Assembly (NCBI RefSeq): GCF_035222375.1
Contig: NC_085889.1
Coordinates: 4,092,001 to 4,156,000 of the forward strand
Reading direction: 5' to 3'
DNA: 64,000 nucleotides
DNA from: Podospora pseudocomata
Taxonomy: Eukaryota > Ascomycota > Sordariomycetes > Sordariales > Podosporaceae
Below, piece after piece: positions 48,831 through 59,929 of the stretch (positions are counted from its first letter, which is position 1; every line of letters begins with the position of its first letter). The notes beneath the pieces were generated by a model. It saw nothing but the letters and a program-made list of their open reading frames with translations. It ran no database searches and had not been told where the DNA came from. Position numbers and translations under genes: made by a program.

Positions 48831-49134
48831 CTAGCAAGTACCGTCTTCATGTTTTATGATGATGCACTGCCCTGGCTTGATTCCAAGTCGTGAACGATAG
48901 GTAGTGACGTAACCTGTTTCACCAGAACTACACGAGACATCGCAATACCCCGCCTCTCCCCTTGCTTCCACCACGGTGCTGCATTGTCCTCTATGCCAGT
49001 CGAGTCGCAGCGTCGTGGTTGTCAGTCTGTGTGACAGCTGTCGTCCGATCAATCGACCGAACCAGTGCATGCGTGCACAGCATATGCCGCTCTTGTCAAG
49101 CAAAAGCCGGAGTAGGCTGCATAAGATGAAGCTC
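48831..49134 (-). CDS. Possible small Cys-rich protein
   Basis: A minus-strand frame from an ATG near 49134 (SFILCSLLRLLLDKSGICCA) to TAG at 48831. The N-terminus is hydrophobic and could be a signal sequence. The C-terminal half has paired Cys residues (GYCDVSCSSGETGYVTTYRS, then PGQCIIIKHEDGTC) in the style of small secreted fungal proteins. An upstream in-frame extension exists. No transcript-level support is visible, and chance is a real alternative. Confidence 0.3.
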
Positions 49135-49181
49135 ATGTGACTTGAACGAACGACTGTGTTTCCTGCTGATTGGCGAAGCAA

Positions 49182-52100
49182 CCGTAGTATTCATTGCTCT
49201 TCAGATATGCCTATCGACATAATACCTGAGATGATCGATTAAGAAGGGACTATAGTACCAATGAGCAGACGGCTCGCCAAACACTCAACGGAAAAGGTCA
49301 TACGTCAGGATGTATGCCGTGTCTCAAAATTTCTTCTCGTGGCAACAATCCAGCTCATAAACCAAGTTCCTGGGTCTAGATCTCAGTCCGAAAGCTGAAA
49401 TTGATAAATACACTGTCCAGAAGGCACACTCCCCACCCATAGCCCCTCCTCCAATCTGTCTCAAACATGTCATACCACCTCTAAAGGGTATGCCGACCAT
49501 ATCAAAAAACAACATGGCAAAAGCATAATTGACAAATGGACCTTCTGCATGTTGTCGGTCGTTACCAATATGTGGGGTCCATCAGCTTCAACTGCCAACT
49601 CAGCTCTTGAGTTTGAAGCTGAAGTGGGTAATCTATTCGTTGTCACAAGGGAATTACCAGGTACAGCATATAATTATGTGAGATATGACTGTAGACTCGG
49701 CCTTGATTCCTTGTGTTTGAGTGCAGCTTCCAAGAATTCAATCTCCGCATAATAACTTGTTGCTTCTTCTGAGAAGGACTGGAGGCGGAAGAATGAGTGG
49801 TGACAGGATAGATTGAAACGAAAGCTGGAACCTGCGATGCAACGCACCAACCCCGGCATTCCAGACCCTAGGGACTCCCGCCCTGGATTGCCTTGCAGCA
49901 AGTTGTCAGTCAACGACAGAAATTAACATCAGACATACTCATGGTCCTCGAGGATGGCCATCCCCTCTGAGGCCTACACCTGTCTTTTTGATTACCAGAA
50001 ACACTCTCCGGTTCCATTTGTTTCGATTTGCCGGGGGAGCAACCTCAACTAGGTACTCAGTCTCCCAAGCAAGCGAAGCAACCTAGCGGTCTAGACACAA
50101 GTTCCTGTGATAATGCCCAAATGTGCACTCGAGAACAAGCTGTTCTCAGAGAACCGCCACAACTTAGTGTTCCATCAATCATAGAAGGGACAGACAAGTC
50201 AGATTGTTGGCGAAGGAGGTACCCCGGGGACATCTCAAAGGTACAAAGCCACAAACGGAGCCAGCCTTCTCGCTTCCCCAGGTATGCCCCTCCGTTTTGA
50301 CAGTGACATATCACTGCCTTTTTTGTCGTCGTGCATGGGAGGTGGGCGCTCCCTCCCGCCAGCCCGGTAATGTTCCCCCACGGCACCCTTGGCGCCTTCG
50401 CTACGTGGCGAGTTGGGCCCCAGCGTTTGCATCGCGATAGGGTCGTGTCTCGCCTTTATTTGGCGTTTTGTGGCTGGAGCCTATGTTCTTGTGCTAGCTT
50501 GCTAACGTTCGCTGTTGACCAGGAGAGATACGGACAGGCTGCTCTTGGGGCGAACCAGACGCCACGACGATAAGCTGTGATGCAGGAAGAGAGGGGGCTT
50601 GAGAATGGTTCGTCAAATGTATGTACTATACCTGACAATTCGTACCCGATGGGTGGAACCCGGTGTGACAGATCTCATGCAGCTTGCCAAGTTGGTGGTG
50701 TCGTTCATGAGATTTCCTGCTTCCAATGTTTTCGTGCTTCCAGCCAATTATCGGTTCAGAATTCCCGACAATGACAGCGCTGACAGTGGAGGCCTGCGAT
50801 CTTGGTTGGATCGGAACAAGCACGGGAGATGTATCGAGGGCTGCTGGCACAAACAGCCCGAGTCACGAGATGCAGATGCCGCATTTCACCAGCTACCGGG
50901 TTCTCGGAACTGAGACGCAGGATGGTGTGAATGGGTGATTGCCGAGCTTTGTGGTTCCTTGTCATGGGCCGGATTGCAAAGTCATTGCAGGTATGTCGTC
51001 CTGGAGGTATGGTTTGCTACCCCTACGAGGTATCCCGCTAACCAATAATACGCCGTGATAGAAAGAGATTCCATGTTTGTTAGAAGCAGTTGCTTGAGTG
51101 TCGGTTGTTTTCTTGGTTCCTGAATGTCGACAGCCTGCCGAGTCCCTTTTCATGGCTGTCGACTGTTAGCTGAGCAAGCCAGTTTTGGTCGGCGAACTTG
51201 GCGAGAACAATGGAATCGAATATGCAGGGGCGCAATAGATGATCGATTCCCGAAGGAGCACTGCCGACTCAAACATAGGCCTCCGGTCGCTGTATCCGCA
51301 CCGCAAACTAGTCAAGGACCGGGCCGATGATCGTTCAGTTGTATCACAACGTCAAAGATTACCATTTCATTGTGTTTCGTCTCGGTTAGCTAATTTGTGA
51401 TGAACAGGTGTGCAAGCATGGTGGTACCGCGGGCGCCCGGACACGGCTCCGGTGCAATGTTTGCTCGATTTGTGGCCGAATCGGACAGCTCTGACTGGTC
51501 ACTTTGGCTTCTTCTTATGTCGCTATCCTGTGAAAAGGTTGAAGTCCGAGAGAACGCGGCGGTAGTGGACATTGAAGAATATCGGAAGACGACATTCTTC
51601 AGCCCGCGTTCAACCACCGGGACTTATTTCCTTCCTCGAAAGCAACACGGTCCAAGTCGGCGAAGCTAACACCACTAGTGTAGACAAGTTCATTTGGTTT
51701 CCCAGGATTGTTTGTCCCGCACTACTGCAGCCACCCGCTGAACAGACTGGCGAAGTGGTGGTCTGATGCCCAGGATCTTGGGGTTCGGGGTAGATGGAAA
51801 CGGTACAGTAGTAAACGGAATCAAATTGAGCCCTCCTTGTTAAGCGATGGGGTTAGCTAAGTAGGCAAATGCAAATACAGCAAGCATGCTTTGTAGTCGA
51901 CACCTCGATTACTACTTTACTACTGGCCATATACCGAAGTCGCTCACATCTGGTTGGATGTTCCGTATTGTTCTTGATATGTAGGGATATGTGGATAGAT
52001 TCAAGTAAAAGCTGACAAGCAAATGCCATGACAAATTGATGTGGAATGTTGTGTTGACCCAAATCGCAAGCTCAGATTCATTGCACAAAAGAGCGTGACT

Positions 52101-52425
52101 GGTGCCTTCCTGCCTTCGGTGCTGCCCCAACGCCCCTTCCCAATCTTGAACTTGTCAAAGGTAATTCAGGCAGGCGCGTTGATCTTTCCAGCTCCACCCA
52201 CCTTCCTAACTCCCGGCATGGTAAGTATTTGAAATCCGGCCGAAGCACTGTGTAATTCCGTGACCGTGATATTCCGCGGTATTATGAGACGAAACCCAAG
52301 CAACACGTGCCTACCATAGATCGCCACTTTTAAGGCCTCTTCGCCCCTTGGCTCAGCTTCTGCTCAGCTAGCTATTCATCAGCCCCACTCAGCTCCCCGT
52401 CGGCCCCAGTCCGTGACAGAGGCAA
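49182..52425. other. Gene-poor stretch with scattered coding-like fragments
   Basis: About 3.2 kb. Plus-strand frames at 50600-50940 and 51397-51669 have partly protein-like composition (WVEPGVTDLMQLAKLVVSFM; AMFARFVAESDSSDWSLWLL) but no domain and no consistent splice model. A CTCAGC-rich patch lies at 52348-52400. Some of this may be the missing 5' part of the DUF3435 gene, though no N-terminal recombinase motif was recognised. Confidence 0.4.
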
Positions 52426-52480
52426 GTATCTAAACATTGGCATTCCACAGGATATCTGAAAATACTAACTTCGTTGCCAG

Positions 52481-55097
52481 TTCATTAAGGAACCTCTAGC
52501 AAAAGAAATGGGCATGCCGAAGCATAAAAGGCGTCGAAGGTTCACTACGAAAAATGCCATGCTCAACTACGCCAGACAGCTCTGGGCGGCAGATTGAATT
52601 GAGCACAAACAGCAACACCTGTTGATGACTGGGGTCTCTCATTGGGCAAAGCCTACTCTTCTTCCTGGATTGGGAAGTATATCGAGTCCACCTACCGCGG
52701 GGGAACCGGTCGAGGCCTCTACTTCAAGGTAACGATATTGCCCATGGCCCAGCAACCCAGGCAAACGCTAACCAGCGCCTAAGAATCTCACATTTGTGGC
52801 ATTCATCAACGAGGAAGGGGTGCCGGAGTTCGCCATTCAGCTGACCCGAGATGCGAACAATGTGACCAGTACGCCTAACAAAAGGTAGGAATCATCGCTC
52901 AGCTCTTGAATCCTTCTTCTCATCCCTCTTTACTTTAGACCGCAACACGCCTTATACGAAGGTATCAAACTTGGAGTACTCTGCTTCAATCCTATGCTTC
53001 CATTTCTGGCTAGACTTGTTGCATACGAAGCTTTCAGGGACTACAAAATCATTTACGAGCTTCTCACGATCAAGCCACCGGAAGGTGAGATGTGGGTGGT
53101 ACAATGGAAGGAACATCATCTTGAGACGCCATTCTTTAGAAGTCAGCCAAGCGAGGATATCGGGACTGCCGATGCCTTTAGCCATCGACTGCCGTCACTG
53201 GGTCTACGAGCAGGATACCCAACACCACCGAGACATCATGATATTCTGGCAGAGGGTCTTCACCTTATGAGTACGTATTAGATTTTTTCCCCCTTTGTTT
53301 TCTTCTGCTAACATGTCCTCACCAATAGATCAATTCGAATCTGAAGCCACGCCGGTGGTCTATGCCGGACATACCGACCCAAATACGCTTGCTACACATT
53401 ACCTACTCCGAAACGGCGCAGATGGCCAGGCAGCCTACCACGGCCAGGAGAGACGAATCTTGGTCCTTGACCTCTTCTGAGGTTTAACGATACCTCGAAA
53501 CCCGAGGCTTTGGCAGTGCATTCCAGCCAAACAGCAATACGACTGTTATACCAGCGCTGAAATGATGCACATTAATCGAGAAATCCTTACGCTACGGGGC
53601 ACAACCAATATAAAGTCCCAAGAGCAGCGTAAGAAGCTTTACGCGGAGAAGCGGAAACTCATTGCCGAGCGATTGCGAAAGTGGCAAAACAACCAGCCAG
53701 TCAAGCACGACGATCTGCCAGGATACCATAGAGCGATATTTGACCGTGTCCGGTTCCTGATGCCGAAATGGGACCGCCTGGCACAAAACCTCTTCCTGAT
53801 TGACAAGCTACGGAGTCCTGCAGGTCTTGCTGTGCTCCATGACATGCTGAGTCTTTACCAGAAGCGTCGCAGTGTGGAGCATCGGCCAGGGCTAGAGCCA
53901 GATAGGTGCTATTGCAGAAAAAACAGTGACGGCTCTTCCTACGACTGGAGACACATATACGATTGTCACAGAACAGCTGCTGCGAAAGCTGGTGGCTTTG
54001 CAGAGCTATGCTTCCTCTGCAATGAATGGTTTTGCGGTATCGGGGCCTTGGAAACTCACTGTCAACATCACTTGGACCACCCGGACAGCCTTCCGACGTG
54101 GTGCGATCCTCTGGCTTACGGCGCGGTTCTCGCCAGGGCTGGCTACTGTCCGTTCTGTCTTGGAGATGAACGAATGCCAGCATCTGTGCGGATGTACCAA
54201 TTTCAGAAGCGGTGGACCTGGCTCGATCACATCCAAACTCACATCAGAGAGCTCGAAAATGCAACTAGGCCCTTGAACTGCCCACGCCTGCATTCTCATT
54301 GTCCACGAAGGTTTGATTCGGTTTTGGATTTACAATTCCATCTTCAAGATGCTTTCGGTGCCGAGCGCAGTGACGATACTAAGAAGATGAAAAGACCGAG
54401 ACATGGGGTTAACGGCATCCCACCTTCGAAAAGGAAGAGAGTGCAGCAGTTTCGCAATGATTGTGAAGAAAGCGACAGGATGACCGCCTTGCAAACCAAA
54501 TATACCTTTGGTAACACCTGCCCAGATGGTAAAAAAGGCCGTCATCTCCCGAATCGTCAGGGCTTTGCCAAGAGTCCACGCTTTTCTGCAGCTCGGGTAC
54601 TACTGACCGCGAAGACGCGACGCCATCCGGTCATAGCACTCCGCTATCTTCCGCTCCGTCCGAGGAAGTAATTGACCCGGCCATGTCCCTAGTTGAATCG
54701 TGGCCGGTCGATAAGCTTACGGGCTGCACAACTGGTGGCCCATTAGAGGCAACGCCGGACACCCCCCCAGGAAATTCAAGGTACGATAACCTATTGAAGC
54801 TGATACACTGGCTGATTCTTACCACATTATAGGCCCTCTCCACGGCTCTTTCCCTCGGGCCCTTGGTCTACAAGTCTCCATATCGAATTAACGACAGAGA
54901 ACTTATATCGCCTTAACCGTTGGGCTGGATCTTGCAAGTACTGCAAATCAGGGTCGGAGACAGATTCGGTGTGCCAGGATCCGCGGGCCGAGACTGCGAC
55001 ATGCCAAACAGAAGTCTGTGGCACCTCTGTTTGGATGTCATTTGGATGCAGGCACCGAAGATTGGCCTCTTGTCAGTTTCATGGTGGTGATAGATGA
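52481..55097 (+). pseudogene. DUF3435 / FluG-domain tyrosine recombinase (Starship-captain family) with finger region, broken
   Basis: Exons are 52481-52728, 52784-52884, 52939-53270, 53329-54780 and 54833-55097. Four introns of 52-58 nt have GT/AG borders and, in three, CTAAC-like branches. A fifth (52426-52480, TACTAAC branch) precedes the first recognised exon. DUF3435 landmarks occur in order: RGLYFKNLTFVAFINEEGVP, TPNKRPQHALYEG, PEGEMWVVQWKEH, FSHRLPSLGLRAGYPTPP, HHDILAEGL, AGHTDPNTLATHYL, GADGQAAYHGQERR. The later part has IFDRVRFLMPKWDRL, a C2H2 finger (CFLCNEWFCG...THCQHH), CPFCLGDERMPAS and further Cys pairs. Damage: TGA at 52595, a shift at about 52600-52623, Leu where the family has the HxxR arginine (HHDILAEG), TGA at 53478-53480 (GLTIPRNPRLW follows in frame), and a one-base shift at the A6 run 54531-54536. 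The N-terminal third was not recognised. This family catalyses DNA strand exchange; the copy looks inactive. Confidence 0.82.
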
Positions 55098-56496
55098 TGG
55101 TAGTGAAGGAGAGAGTTGGGCGGGGCCTTGGTACTTCCTGTCTTGGCCCAGGACGCACGCCTCAATAGCGAATGCCTCAGGCACAAACCTGTGGCCACAC
55201 CGGGATGCGAAAGAGGAATGAGAACTGACAGAGACGCGTGGCGATGTATTTGGTGGGTTCAGTTACTCGGCTAGTCAGGGAAATACTTGCATGAAATCAG
55301 CAACAAGGGGTGACCAACAGAATGCCCCCAACTTAGCAAGACTCAGGACCCAGAAGGAATGCTCCTAGTAGTCAGGGGCCCCCTCTCCGTAATCGCCTTA
55401 AAACCATTGACATAAAGCTTGCTCCTGAAGGAATAGTCGAGTCGGTATCCTTCCTTCCGGTCAATCTCCGCAGTTTAGAATGCCTGTGATGCGGCTGTGG
55501 TCGCTGTAACCTTCCTATCCGAGGAAAAATATCATGCGATTCCTCCATCACTGTGACTGTCTCTGAGACTAAGCCACTAGCAGTCAGTTTACCGGCGATC
55601 TCTCTGCCTTAGCTTACCAAGTCGGGCTCTGTAGCCTGAGGAGGTTACTCTCGTTCATATATTCCCAGGCCCCGTCACAAGCCCTAGAACCTCCTCTTGT
55701 TCCTATTTGGGGGTCAGGCCATAGGAAGGCGGGAAGAGAAGACATATGGAGGAGGTGAAACCTCCTCGATAGTAGTATCATCGGGTAAGCGAGGAGCATT
55801 TGCCGCATGACGACAAGTGTCGAATGGGACGCTTAGAGGCTGGCCGAAACCTACGGTCCCATTCATGTGATATGGCCCTGACTGGCTGACCACTTGGGGG
55901 GAGAAGCCATTGGAGGCATTGGAGGCCTTGGAGGCTGAGACCAAGTCCAACAGGAATTAGAATCAGGTGTATCGAGTCTCGCGGACTTGGGTTCAAGGAG
56001 GTCGAATCCTCAATGCGGGCAAATCGAGCCGGGGCCAAAAACAGGACGTTGTCCCAGATCTGGGACCTTGCAGGGGCATGTGATCCCAAAAGTTGGCTTG
56101 TGTAGATACCTCAGCTTAACCTCAGCTCAAGCTCAGCCCACCCCGGCCTCAACTCAGGCCCCCTCAGCCCAAGCTCAGCACCAACTCAGCTTATAGCGGC
56201 AGGAGCTCAGTTCTGGAAACGTAAATGGATGTTGGTATGCTTGAGTCTCGTCTCCGAGTAGTTTGGCATTATATAAGGCATCGTGCCAGCTCCTCAATCA
56301 TTCTTGTTGGTTGGCTCGCACTAGAAATGTAACGTAAGCAGGTCAGCGCTGTTGGGTGGTAAATGGACACAAGTTCTGCTGTTGGCGATCTTGTGCGGGG
56401 GAGCGTCGGAGTCATCAGTCATACTTAAACACCGAGATTTCACAAACCATTAAGCTTCCTCAGTCCTGACCTACCTACCTTGCACAAAATAAAACC
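55098..56496. other. Intergenic with a CTCAGC-rich patch
   Basis: About 1.4 kb between the DUF3435 relic and the hydrolase gene. The block 56109-56190 is built of CTCAGC/CTCAAC words. The right end is the hydrolase promoter. No gene recognised. Confidence 0.45.
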
Positions 56497-57847
56497 ATGA
56501 CATCCAGGCTCGACTCCATTCTTGAAAAGTATGTTGCCCAAGGCAACAACACGGCGAACAAGGTGTTGGGGGCATCACTGGTTGTCGCGAATGAAGATGG
56601 TACAGTACTTACCCCTCCCGCTCACTTGAGAAGGTAGGTAGCCATTAAAACTGACATTGTTTTTCCCAGAGGTGATTTACTTTGGCTCAGCAGGCCGCAT
56701 TAAAATGGCCCCTGATGCTCCTGCATTTTCGACCGACTCTTTCAGCTTTGTCGCGTCTATGACCAAAATCATCACCATCATTTGTGTCCTTCAAATCGTC
56801 GAGCGAGGTCTCATCGGACTGGAAGACGATATCCGCCCGCTGGTCCCTGAGCTGGCTTCGGCACAAATTCTGAAGGGTTTCGACGAAGAAAATGGTGGTG
56901 TCCCCATCTTGGTCGAAAATACAGTGCCCATTACGCTGAGACATCTCTTGACGCACACCATAGGCCAAGGATACGATGTTGGTGACCCAGATCTGTTGCG
57001 ATGGTCCCAGTACATTGGGAGAACAGTCAATGCAACCACCTCGACGCGGGAAGGCTGGGACACGCCTCTCAAATTCGAACCAGGAACGGGTTGGTACTAC
57101 GGCACTGCAATCGACTGGGCGGGATTTGCTCTTGAAGAGCTCACAGGAACAACACTTGGCGAATACATGCAGGAACACGTTCTCGATCCACTGGGAATGG
57201 ACGAGACCACATTTCATCCGTTGAGACCGGAGATCTGGGAAAAGGTCAAGGACCGATACGTGGAAGTTTCTTATCGAGCTGCGGATGGTACACTAACCGA
57301 AGGACCACTCATCACACCGCTTGAACCGCCTGTTGAAAGTGGTGGCTCTGGACTGTTTACAACAGCTGCTGATTACATCAAATTCTTGCAAGCTTTGCTG
57401 CAGGACACAAAGGGCAAGGGTAACCTGCTGAAGAAAGAAACTGTTGACGAGCTTTTCCGGCCTCAGTTGAACGACAAACAGAAGGAGGACGAGGCAAATA
57501 TTTTGATCGGGACAGGTTTCGCACCGGAATTTGATGAGCTGACTGCCAGTGAGATAAGCTGGGGGCTGGGTGGCGGCATTAATTTGGTGGATCTGGCAAC
57601 GGGAAGAAAGAATGGAAGCATGATGTGGTCTGGGGTGGTCAACCCGCATTGGGTGAGTCTCTCTTTAGTTTTCCCCCTCATTCATTGCAGCTGGCTGACG
57701 TTGATGACTCTCAAGATTATGGACCCGACTACCGGAATCACTGCAACACTGTTTGTCAGTGTCTTGCCGTTTGGTGACCCAGTTCCAGGCAGGCTTTTCA
57801 AGGAGCTCGAGGCCGTCATATATGGCGAGCTGCTGTCGGAATGTTGA
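56497..57847 (+). CDS. Beta-lactamase-fold serine hydrolase (class C / esterase family VIII type)
   Basis: Three exons (56497-56599, 56670-57652, 57716-57847) with introns of 70 and 63 nt encode about 405 aa. The joins keep frame (NED-E-VIYFGSAGR and NPHW-IMDPTTG). The SxxK catalytic motif is SMTK in FVASMTKIITIICVLQIVER. The second motif is the Tyr in EPGTGWYYGTAIDWAG, and LRHLLTHTIGQGYD and VESGGSGLFTTAADYIKF fit the family. Such enzymes are esterases, transacylases of LovD type or peptidases; true beta-lactamase action is not implied. The second intron is a multiple of three without a stop, so it could be retained. The protein is full length with no signal peptide. An adjacent biosynthetic cluster is not visible, so the substrate is unknown. 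Confidence 0.9.
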
Positions 57848-58014
57848 TATCTGGAATAGTGGCCTTGGTAAAGACGAAAAAGTGATGACGACATTTGCCT
57901 TTGAGGTAGTAGGTGGCCTGTGCTGAAGCTGTTTTTACTTGCTCTTTGCCAACTATCGAAGACTTTGTTCCAACATGGCAAACCTTTGCAATTCTCACTT
58001 TGATAACGTCTGAC

Positions 58015-58416
58015 ATGAGCACAACGAGATCCGCCAGTAAGAAACTGACAGAGAGCCTGTCTAACCCACCAAAGAAAGCCAACCAACCGTCAAAGCCATT
58101 CCCACCCAAAACCGACGACGGCCATTACATCATCGTCAACGGCCGCAAATGGCGCGCGACAGATCCCCTGGTTCCCGATAACGCCCTGGCTGAACTAAAG
58201 CATTTTCTCGCAAAAGGGAGATCCGGTGCACGCCGACAGAATAAAAATGACATGCAAAAGCTGCTGTTATCGCGCAAAACAACCGGACTGGCCAAGCTCG
58301 GCCTTGGAGAACGCGGCAAGCCAGAATGGTGGAACGATACAGATGAGGGTCGCAAAGAAAGATGGGAGAATGCATTGATTCAACTCCGGGAGCTTCACGC
58401 CGAAAGTTCAACATGA
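58015..58416 (+). CDS. Small conserved basic protein, unknown function
   Basis: A single exon of 133 aa from ATG 58015. The core reads DDGHYIIVNGRKWRATDPLV, PDNALAELKHFLAKGRSGAR and GLGERGKPEWWNDTDEGRKE, with a conserved-looking GERG-x-PEWW motif. Similar proteins occur in bacteria and fungi as short uncharacterised families with an 'R-x-W-R-x-[TS]-D-P' start and an 'ALGERG-x-PWW' end; that comparison is from memory. Basic, soluble, with no signal peptide. An in-frame extension to 57913 exists, but this ATG suits the homologous start. Convergent with the gene to the right, with stop codons 154 bp apart. Confidence 0.75.
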   Translation: MSTTRSASKKLTESLSNPPKKANQPSKPFPPKTDDGHYIIVNGRKWRATDPLVPDNALAELKHFLAKGRSGARRQNKNDMQKLLLSRKTTGLAKLGLGERGKPEWWNDTDEGRKERWENALIQLRELHAESST

Positions 58417-58570
58417 TATTTACAACAGCCCAATCCCAACATCCAGTCATGCGACACATCGTATATACTGCCATCAGGCCCATGATAATGCCCATTTCGA
58501 CCATGATACCCTCATTCCATCCATGATACCCTCGTGTCATATCTACCATAATAACCATAGCTATCTCATC

Positions 58571-59929
58571 TCAAAAGTCCACATACCGCTCACTCTTCCC
58601 CGTCCTCGTCGTCATGGTCGAAATACTCGACATAGTCGACCACCGCCTCTTCACCCCGGTTTCCTTGTTCTTCTCCTTTTCATTATCGCCCAGTGCCCCC
58701 CTCGAAGGCCTGGTATACCGGTTGTAATACCCCCACCCCTGCTCACTCGCCTTGATCTTTCTCCCCCTCAATATCAACCTATACTCCGTCACCGCCGCCT
58801 TGGGCATCTTTTTCTCCTTCCTCAGCACATTCCTCAACCACAACCCTCTGGCACCGGCCCCATCAAGCAACCTCCTCCTTTTACCCCCCGCACCCCTTGT
58901 TTTAGACGACCTGGTCTCCTCATCAGCCCCCCGTTCAGTCATGATCTCCCCTGCTTCCACTGCCACCATGACAACAACCTTCCATTCCCTTCTCTTGAAC
59001 GCGTTACTACTGCTTGTCGTCCTGTCGTTGAGCAAATCATAGATTTCGTCCTGGACTTTCCAGTCAAGGCACCGGAGCCGACGGTCGAGATCGCCGGCAT
59101 GCATGGAGGGGGGTTTTCCGGTGCGGGCGGTGAAGTGGGTTTTGTCGGAGGCGATTTCAGACAACAGTTCGGTTTGGGTGAAGTGGATGTTTGGGGTGAT
59201 GGACAGGATGCGGCCTTCTTCGATTTCGGTGCGTCGGCAGAGGGGGAAGGGGAGGCCGAGGAGGCAGTAGCGGGTGGTTAGGCGCTCGATGGGGGCGTGG
59301 TAGGTTATTGTCCAGGATTCGAGGGTGGAAGAGTTTGAAGTACTGCTGGAAGTGGAGGGGCCGGGAGAGGCGTGGCTTTTTCCCCCGCGGTGTGGTTAGT
59401 GAGGTGCCTGTCAAACGGTGGGGGGATGGGAGAGAATTTACAGGGCTTTGGATTGATAGAGGAGGTCCCCGAGGCAGGAAACACTTTTTGGTCGGTTTTG
59501 AGAGGAGAGATCAGGGGTGTTGACTCTGAATGGTGGGGAGCGGGTTTGGAGTATGGTTGATTGGGATTTGCTTCGTTGGACTGGGTAGGGGATGGTGGGG
59601 GTGGTGGTGGTTGCTTCTTTTTCGAAACATGTTGATGATGATCTTGACGAGGAGGTTGGAGGTGGGGAGGCGTATCGTGCTGGTGGGAAAGAAGCGACTG
59701 TTACCACCGTTCTTGCCCGCGCTCGTGTTGCCGCCACGGCTATCCTTTCATCAAGGGAGAGGTAGTCGGCTGGTGCCCCGAGGAATACGACTTCTTTTTC
59801 TCCGTCTTGACCGTCGAATTGTAGCCCGGATATGTCATCGAGGTAATCGAGATCGGGGATGGAGGGTAGGCTCGGCGGTCGCATGCTGGTGGTGCTGGTC
59901 CCACTTCCGGATCTCCTTACCGCCGCCAT
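58571..59929 (-). CDS. Hypothetical two-exon protein of about 430 aa
   Basis: Exon 1 (59929-59442) and exon 2 (59375-58571) join across a 66-nt intron with a GTAAAT donor, CACTAAC branch and AAAAAG acceptor. The phase is right and the join reads QSKAL-HASPGPSTSS. Exon 1 starts MAAVRRSGSGTSTTSMRPPS, holds DLDYLDDISGLQFDGQDGEK and a Ser/Thr/Pro-rich disordered part. Exon 2 has a better conserved-looking core: ESWTITYHAPIERLTTRYCL, RRTEIEEGRILSITPNIHFT, LLSEIASDKTHFTARTGKPP and LDRRLRCLDWKVQDEIYDLL. The C-terminal part is Lys/Arg-rich and ends with an acidic/hydroxyl tail. Probably nuclear or cytosolic. Family not recognised. The splice model is supported by the frame and the branch point rather than by homology. 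Confidence 0.65.

Noticed and set aside
54531-54536. Programmed frameshift at the A6 run of the DUF3435 gene
   Set aside because: No downstream structure was seen and the gene carries other disabling changes, so decay or sequencing error is simpler.
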